A stretch of 64,000 nucleotides of DNA from positions 243,278-307,277 of the forward strand of contig CALKJI010000004.1 in NCBI GenBank assembly GCA_937995655.1, read 5' to 3'. Below the pieces are notes generated by a model. It was given only the letters and a program-made list of their open reading frames with translations, ran no database searches and was not told where the DNA came from. The DNA is from an uncultured Pseudothermotoga sp. GTDB taxonomy: Bacteria > Thermotogota > Thermotogae > Thermotogales > DSM-5069. Below are positions 60,391 to 64,000 of this stretch, in pieces; the first letter of the stretch is position 1; each line of letters starts with the position of its first letter. Made by a program: the position numbers and the translations under genes.

Positions 60391-61557
60391 TCAAATATCT
60401 ATTTGCACAAATTTATCGGGTTTGGTGTATCCATGCTTTTTGATCTCGTTGATATCTTTTTCATACACGGCGTGATTCAACCATATCTTATCGATGTAAA
60501 TAGCGTCTTTCTCCAAATCGTAGTCCCAAATACATCTAAAGACAAAACTACCGTTGCTGGAACCTTTGTACACATATGGTTTGTCAAATCCCAGCCGCTT
60601 ATTATGCATTAGTTCACCCATTATTTTTTTGTCTTTGTTGCCGTCTCTGTAAAAACTTTTGACCTTTCTGATCAGATTCATGAAATTTAATTCAACAAAG
60701 CTCTTGTATTTGTTGTTTTCAAAATAATCAAGCAACTTGGTAGATACAAACTTCCTGGTTTTAAAGTAGTCTTTCAAGATGAAATTTCCAAAGGCGTTCA
60801 AAGCAATCAAAGTATCTTTCCTGTCTTGAACCTTTTCAAAAAAGAATATGTTTTCGTCGATGAAATCTTTATCTTCTCTGCTTAGATTTGAATAAGATAA
60901 AATTTCTTCATTTATTATTCTCTGCAAAAGATCCGTCTTTGCCAATATCCAATCGACGTTTATAGAAATTGGAATAGGTGGAATCGTTATTAGAACTTGG
61001 CTTTCCTCATACATATAGCCCGTTTTGACTCCGTAAAACGAGCCCACGATGTAAGCTAAGTAAGTCATTACCTTGTATCCGCCAATAGGTGCAAGAAAGA
61101 TGTATTCCTTGTAGCTTTGGACCAGTTCCTGAGAAAGTTTTTCCAAAAATTCTCCAAGGCTTGCCCTAAGCCTTTCGTTGTTCGATACATCAATATCTTT
61201 CACCTCAAGGAGTTTAACGCTTATTTCAAATTCTTGTTCAATTGCCTTCTTGTTCAGTGTCGCCGATAATGTGCCGTCTACGGTATCAGTGTGAATTATC
61301 GTAGCTTCACAATTGCTGTCTATATAAGACTTTTCGTACAGGTGACTTATCATCGAGAACTCGGCACTCACATTCTTGTAATTTTCATTTCCAATGACAA
61401 AATTAATATTTTTCAATTCTATGTTCGCTTTTTCTAAGGTTTCTTTACCTTGCTTAACCAAATCTCTCAAATGATTAATTCTTGAGACTTGTTTTGCCAG
61501 ACACTTCTCTGGACTGAGGACAGAGATACCGCCCGTCATGATAACTTTTTTGTACAT
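60391..61557 (-). CDS. CARF-domain protein with RelE-like C-terminal domain (Cami1/Csm6-like), no cas genes nearby
   Basis: A 388-aa protein. The N-terminal part (1 to about 200) resembles the CARF domain of the APE2256-like CRISPR-associated group: first strand KKVIMTGGISVL, a long helical middle, then LAPIGGYKVMTYLAYIVGSFYG (GGYK at 159-162) and YMYEESQVLITIPPIPISIN. This domain senses cyclic oligoadenylates. The middle (about 205-280) may be a winged helix. The last 100 residues, with FVELNFMNLIRKVKSFYRDG and SFVFRCIWDYDLEKDAIYID / KIWLNHAVYEKDI, follow the RelE/HigB pattern, as in the CARF-RelE effector Cami1. I infer an RNA-cutting effector. The start is ATG 61557 behind GGGGGC. Confidence 0.7.
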   Translation of the reverse strand: MYKKVIMTGGISVLSPEKCLAKQVSRINHLRDLVKQGKETLEKANIELKNINFVIGNENYKNVSAEFSMISHLYEKSYIDSNCEATIIHTDTVDGTLSATLNKKAIEQEFEISVKLLEVKDIDVSNNERLRASLGEFLEKLSQELVQSYKEYIFLAPIGGYKVMTYLAYIVGSFYGVKTGYMYEESQVLITIPPIPISINVDWILAKTDLLQRIINEEILSYSNLSREDKDFIDENIFFFEKVQDRKDTLIALNAFGNFILKDYFKTRKFVSTKLLDYFENNKYKSFVELNFMNLIRKVKSFYRDGNKDKKIMGELMHNKRLGFDKPYVYKGSSNGSFVFRCIWDYDLEKDAIYIDKIWLNHAVYEKDINEIKKHGYTKPDKFVQIDI

Positions 61558-61574
61558 TAGTTTGCCCCCATCGG

Positions 61575-61596
61575 CTGACTGGTTATGAACAGTCAG
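61575..61596 (-). promoter_or_regulatory. Inverted repeat in the leader of the CARF gene
   Basis: CTGACTG (61575-61581) and CAGTCAG (61590-61596), perfect arms around 8 nt, between the predicted promoter and the start codon. It could be a hairpin in the leader or an operator for self-repression. Confidence 0.5.
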
Positions 61597-61620
61597 TGAC
61601 CAAAACGATTCCTACGCAAA

Positions 61621-61649
61621 ATTATACATTAAATTCCTCAGATTGGCAA
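61621..61649 (-). promoter_or_regulatory. Strong predicted promoter of the CARF gene
   Basis: On the minus strand TTGCCA (61649-61644) and TATAAT (61626-61621) are 17 nt apart: 5/6 and 6/6 to consensus with ideal spacing. The start codon lies about 60 nt downstream, leaving room for the inverted repeat at 61575-61596. Confidence 0.7.
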
Positions 61650-62336
61650 AGATCATGGTGCTGAAAAATCACAATATATGAGATTCAGCAAACTAGATCA
61701 AGGATGCTAATAAAAAATTAGAATGGTCCCACATCATCAACCAACTGTCATAGCATAAGCCAAACTTTTTAACTGATGTTAGAAACTTTGCTAAAGCTTT
61801 TAGAAAACGAGATTTTAAACAGGACATTCCTGTGCAAATCCGTAAGCATTTTGTACTAACTTGTCAGGAATATGTGGTAGATTTCATCTTTCAGAGAGTA
61901 ACTTTGTGAGTAAATATTGTATTTTTAGCTAAATTTGATCTTGACACACAGGTTGAAAGTTGCAAGAAACAAACAAAGATGTTTGAACTTTGATTAAGTT
62001 TTTTCTTTTTTATGGCGAGACCAGCCATCAAGTTTTACATTCATTTGGATCATTATGATTGGCACCCCATAGGGCTTCACAAGTTCGGACTTTCCATTTA
62101 TGTGAAAATTGTGCCATGACTGTGACCAATGTTTTCATCACGGTAATGTTCACCCAAATCAGGGACATGGCAACAAAATATCGATGCCAAAAGGTATAAT
62201 TTCCAATTGAATGTATTTTGTGTGAAAATATTGGGCATTCACATTGTTTTTTGGTCAGAGTAATTGCTTTTCCTTAGCATTGATAAGGAAAATTTATCGT
62301 GCATTGGAAGAGGATAATCAAAAAGAAGTTTTGAGT
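61650..62336. other. Long intergenic region without recognisable gene
   Basis: About 690 bases, AT-rich, stops in all frames. Short phrases such as ARPAIKFYIHLDHYDWHPIG near 62012 look coding-like but lead nowhere. It may hold remains of a lost gene; nothing can be named. Confidence 0.3.
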
Positions 62337-62366
62337 TTGCATAGGAAATTAGACTTGATGTATAAT
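62337..62366 (+). promoter_or_regulatory. Possible promoter of the dicarboxylate symporter gene
   Basis: TTGCAT (62337-62342) and TATAAT (62361-62366) with an 18-nt spacer. The -10 is perfect, the -35 is weak (3/6). The start codon is 35 nt downstream. Confidence 0.45.
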
Positions 62367-62400
62367 GTTTTTCGTAGTTGTTTCCGGGGAGGTGTAGCAT

Positions 62401-63675
62401 GTGGCAAAGGGTAAAGGCGGAGTTTTGGGTTGGTATTTTGGTACAAATGTTCTTGTAAGAATTCTGATCGGATTGGTCCTTGGAGCAATCGTAGGACTCA
62501 TAGTAGGCCCAAAGATTCAGAGTATTGCACCATTAGGTGATCTTTTCATCAGGTTACTCAGAATGATCGTTGTTCCAGTGATATTCTTTTCATTGGTTGC
62601 CGGAGCAGCAAGCATAAAACCTTCGAAGCTCGGCAAGGTCGGGGTTAAGATAATGATTTACTACTTAATAACAACAGTCATAGCTGTCACAATAGGATTG
62701 ATTGTGGCAAATATTTTCAGACCTGGTTCTGGGATAACTCTTCCTGGGGAAGCACCTGGCCGAACGTTGACACAACCATCGCTTATTCAAACGCTTTTGA
62801 ACATCGTCCCAACAAATCCTGTTGATTCGCTAGCAAAAGGGGACGTGTTGCCCATAATTTTCTTTGCCCTTGTTTTTGGTATCGCACTTTCTTACCTGAG
62901 AGATGCTAAAGATGAGAGATTATCTGAAGGGGCTACACTGGTATTCAAGTTCTGCGATGCTGCTGCCGAGACCATGTACAAAATAGTTCGTGGTATCTTA
63001 GAGTACGCACCAATCGGTGTTTTTGCTTTGATAGCCGTCGTTTTTGGGAATCAGGGTGCAAAAGCCTTTGGACCACTCGGAATGGTTACATTAACGGTTT
63101 ACATAGCGCTTGCAGTACATTTGTTTGTTATATACGGAGTAATACTTGGTTTGTTTAAGCTCCCCTTTATGAGATTTTTGAAAGGGGCTAAAGAAGCCAT
63201 GCTAACGGCCTTTGTCACCAGAAGTTCCAGTGGGACCCTACCTGTAACTTTGAAGAATGCCGACGAACTGGGCATACCCAGGAGCATTTCCTCATTTACC
63301 CTTCCATTGGGTGCAACGATAAACATGGATGGTACGGTTATATATCAGGGCGTGTGTGCAATATTCGTAGCCTTTGCGATTGGTGCCAATCTTACTTTTG
63401 CCCAGCAGTTGACTATTGTAATCACGGCCACTCTTGCTTCCATAGGAACTGCTGGTGTGCCCGGCGCCGGCGCCATAATGCTTTTGATGGTACTCAATTC
63501 AGTTGGTTTCAAAGTTGATCCTGGAACGAGGGTTGCCGCCGCTTACGCCATGATACTTGGAATAGATGCATTACTCGACATGGGAAGAACATGTTTGAAT
63601 GTCACCGGAGATTTGGTCGGAACATCGATTGTCGCAAAAACAGAGGGTGAACTAGATTTGGCAGAATGGAAATGA
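62401..63675 (+). CDS. gltP: Dicarboxylate/amino acid:cation symporter (DAACS, GltP/DctA-like)
   Basis: A 424-aa transporter of the glutamate/aspartate/C4-dicarboxylate family. Family marks are the first-half motif [20 protein letters not shown], the serine-rich hairpin [13 protein letters not shown], the NMDGT motif in [13 protein letters not shown] and the second hairpin with [13 protein letters not shown], ending at the ligand-binding [16 protein letters not shown] [12 protein letters not shown], where Asp, Arg and Asn bind the substrate. Substrate could be glutamate, aspartate or a C4 acid. GTG at 62401 follows GGGGAGGTG; a strong terminator follows. Confidence 0.93.
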   Translation: MAKGKGGVLGWYFGTNVLVRILIGLVLGAIVGLIVGPKIQSIAPLGDLFIRLLRMIVVPVIFFSLVAGAASIKPSKLGKVGVKIMIYYLITTVIAVTIGLIVANIFRPGSGITLPGEAPGRTLTQPSLIQTLLNIVPTNPVDSLAKGDVLPIIFFALVFGIALSYLRDAKDERLSEGATLVFKFCDAAAETMYKIVRGILEYAPIGVFALIAVVFGNQGAKAFGPLGMVTLTVYIALAVHLFVIYGVILGLFKLPFMRFLKGAKEAMLTAFVTRSSSGTLPVTLKNADELGIPRSISSFTLPLGATINMDGTVIYQGVCAIFVAFAIGANLTFAQQLTIVITATLASIGTAGVPGAGAIMLLMVLNSVGFKVDPGTRVAAAYAMILGIDALLDMGRTCLNVTGDLVGTSIVAKTEGELDLAEWK

Positions 63676-63676
63676 G

Positions 63677-63703
63677 AAAGGGCTGCTTTTGCAGCCCTTT
63701 TTT
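63677..63703 (+). terminator. Strong rho-independent terminator after gltP
   Basis: AAAGGGCTGC and GCAGCCCTTT form a perfect 10-bp stem around TTTT, with three more Ts after the stem. It starts 2 nt after the stop codon. Confidence 0.9.
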
Positions 63704-63779
63704 ATAACAAGTTATTCATAATTTGGCGATTTTCAAATTTTCAGTAAAACCGCGAATCTTCTTTGTGGCTGAGTTCTTC

Positions 63780-64000
63780 TTAGGAAATTTCTTTGGATCT
63801 AACACGCACCTTTAGTTTATTTATAAAATTTTGCTTTTTTGCCGTTGAAAGATCCTCTGCATGGGCTTTTAGGAAAAGCTCATTTGGTTCTAAGGTGAGT
63901 ACTTTTCTAAAGATTTCCAGTGCCTTTGTTTTGTTGTTCATTTTCAAATACAGATATGCCCAGTTCAAATAGAGTCCAGAGTAATTGCCGATGTATTTTT
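63780..64000 (-). CDS. TPR-repeat protein, C-terminal end (start outside window)
   Basis: The minus-strand frame is open from the window edge. It reads YSGLYLNWAYLYLKMNNKTK / ALEIFRKVLTLEPNELFLKAHAEDL, one tetratricopeptide repeat with the W-LG-A-P-type pattern (A.LYLK...KALEIFRK.L.LEPN), and a basic end (INKLKVRVRSKEIS). TPR proteins bind partner proteins; the rest of the gene is needed for a name. Confidence 0.6.
   Translation of the reverse strand, partial: KYIGNYSGLYLNWAYLYLKMNNKTKALEIFRKVLTLEPNELFLKAHAEDLSTAKKQNFINKLKVRVRSKEIS

Noticed and set aside
62069..62086. TGGCAC-type sequence resembling a sigma-54 -24 box
   Set aside because: The GC of the -12 element is not at the required spacing (GG-N10-GC fails).
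62012..62110. Short frame beginning MARPAIKFYIHLDHYDW as a transposase remnant
   Set aside because: Too short, no transposase motif or terminal repeats around it.
60092..62400. A CRISPR array near the CARF gene
   Set aside because: I found no regularly spaced direct repeats in the intergenic regions on either side.

Overview
The window reads as an AT-rich chromosomal segment of a thermophilic member of the Thermotogae, most likely Pseudothermotoga or a close relative. This rests on protein similarity recalled from memory (the class IV aminotransferase, MutS2 and GH4 enzymes look like Thermotoga proteins), on the gene order dciA-gyrB-ftsQ/ftsA/ftsZ-pilB, and on a gene style with strong GGAGGTG-type ribosome binding sites, many GTG/TTG starts and very tight gene overlaps. 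No rRNA, tRNA, complete insertion sequence or CRISPR array was seen.

Layout. (1) 1-16,300, minus strand: one long, overlapping housekeeping cluster read from a promoter near 16,270 towards position 1. It encodes a 55-aa small protein, a degenerate ABC ATPase, a PfkB kinase, a CBS protein, MtaB, a class IV aminotransferase, DciA, GyrB, an FtsQ-like protein, FtsA, FtsZ, a PilB ATPase, a membrane-anchored protein, MutS2 and a second FtsA-like ATPase. (2) 16,700-20,770, plus strand: a MaoC hydratase, an RsmA-like methylase, a sigma-54-type activator with two PAS domains and a regulator made of two TetR proteins in tandem. (3) 20,850-35,650, plus strand: a 15-kb operon-like block behind a near-consensus promoter with a perfect palindrome between -35 and -10. 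It holds two complete branched-chain-amino-acid-type ABC transporters interleaved with two KAS III-type condensing enzymes, a CoA-transferase, a FabG-type reductase and two alpha/beta hydrolases, one of them fused to the C-terminus of a permease. (4) 35,650-43,360, mostly minus: a dead membrane-protein gene, CutA, an M20 peptidase, YjbQ, ComM, a PAP2-like protein, YchF, a DUF1844 protein, a macrodomain protein, OsmC and a histidine phosphatase. (5) 43,700-53,000: a GH4 enzyme of the CHGY (alpha-glucuronidase) type beside a GPH sugar transporter, a lactate permease, an FMN-binding pseudogene, VanZ, MATE and two secreted proteins. (6) 53,380-58,970: a decaying surface-polysaccharide or envelope region with a multiply frameshifted lipoprotein gene, WecB, a sugar amidotransferase, a glycosyltransferase and about 1 kb of gene debris. 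(7) 58,970-64,000: an SfsA/GIY-YIG fusion, an orphan CARF protein with a RelE-like tail behind a strong promoter, a dicarboxylate symporter and a TPR protein cut by the window edge.

How the genes may work together. The most unusual unit is region 3 with its regulators in region 2. My inference is that two uptake systems import carboxylic or acyl compounds, the CoA-transferase activates them, and the KAS III pair, FabG, MaoC and hydrolases condense, reduce, hydrate or cleave them under control of the tandem TetR protein. The substrate cannot be read from sequence. The second candidate of interest is the CARF/RelE-like protein, which would be a cyclic-oligoadenylate-gated RNase with no cas genes in view.
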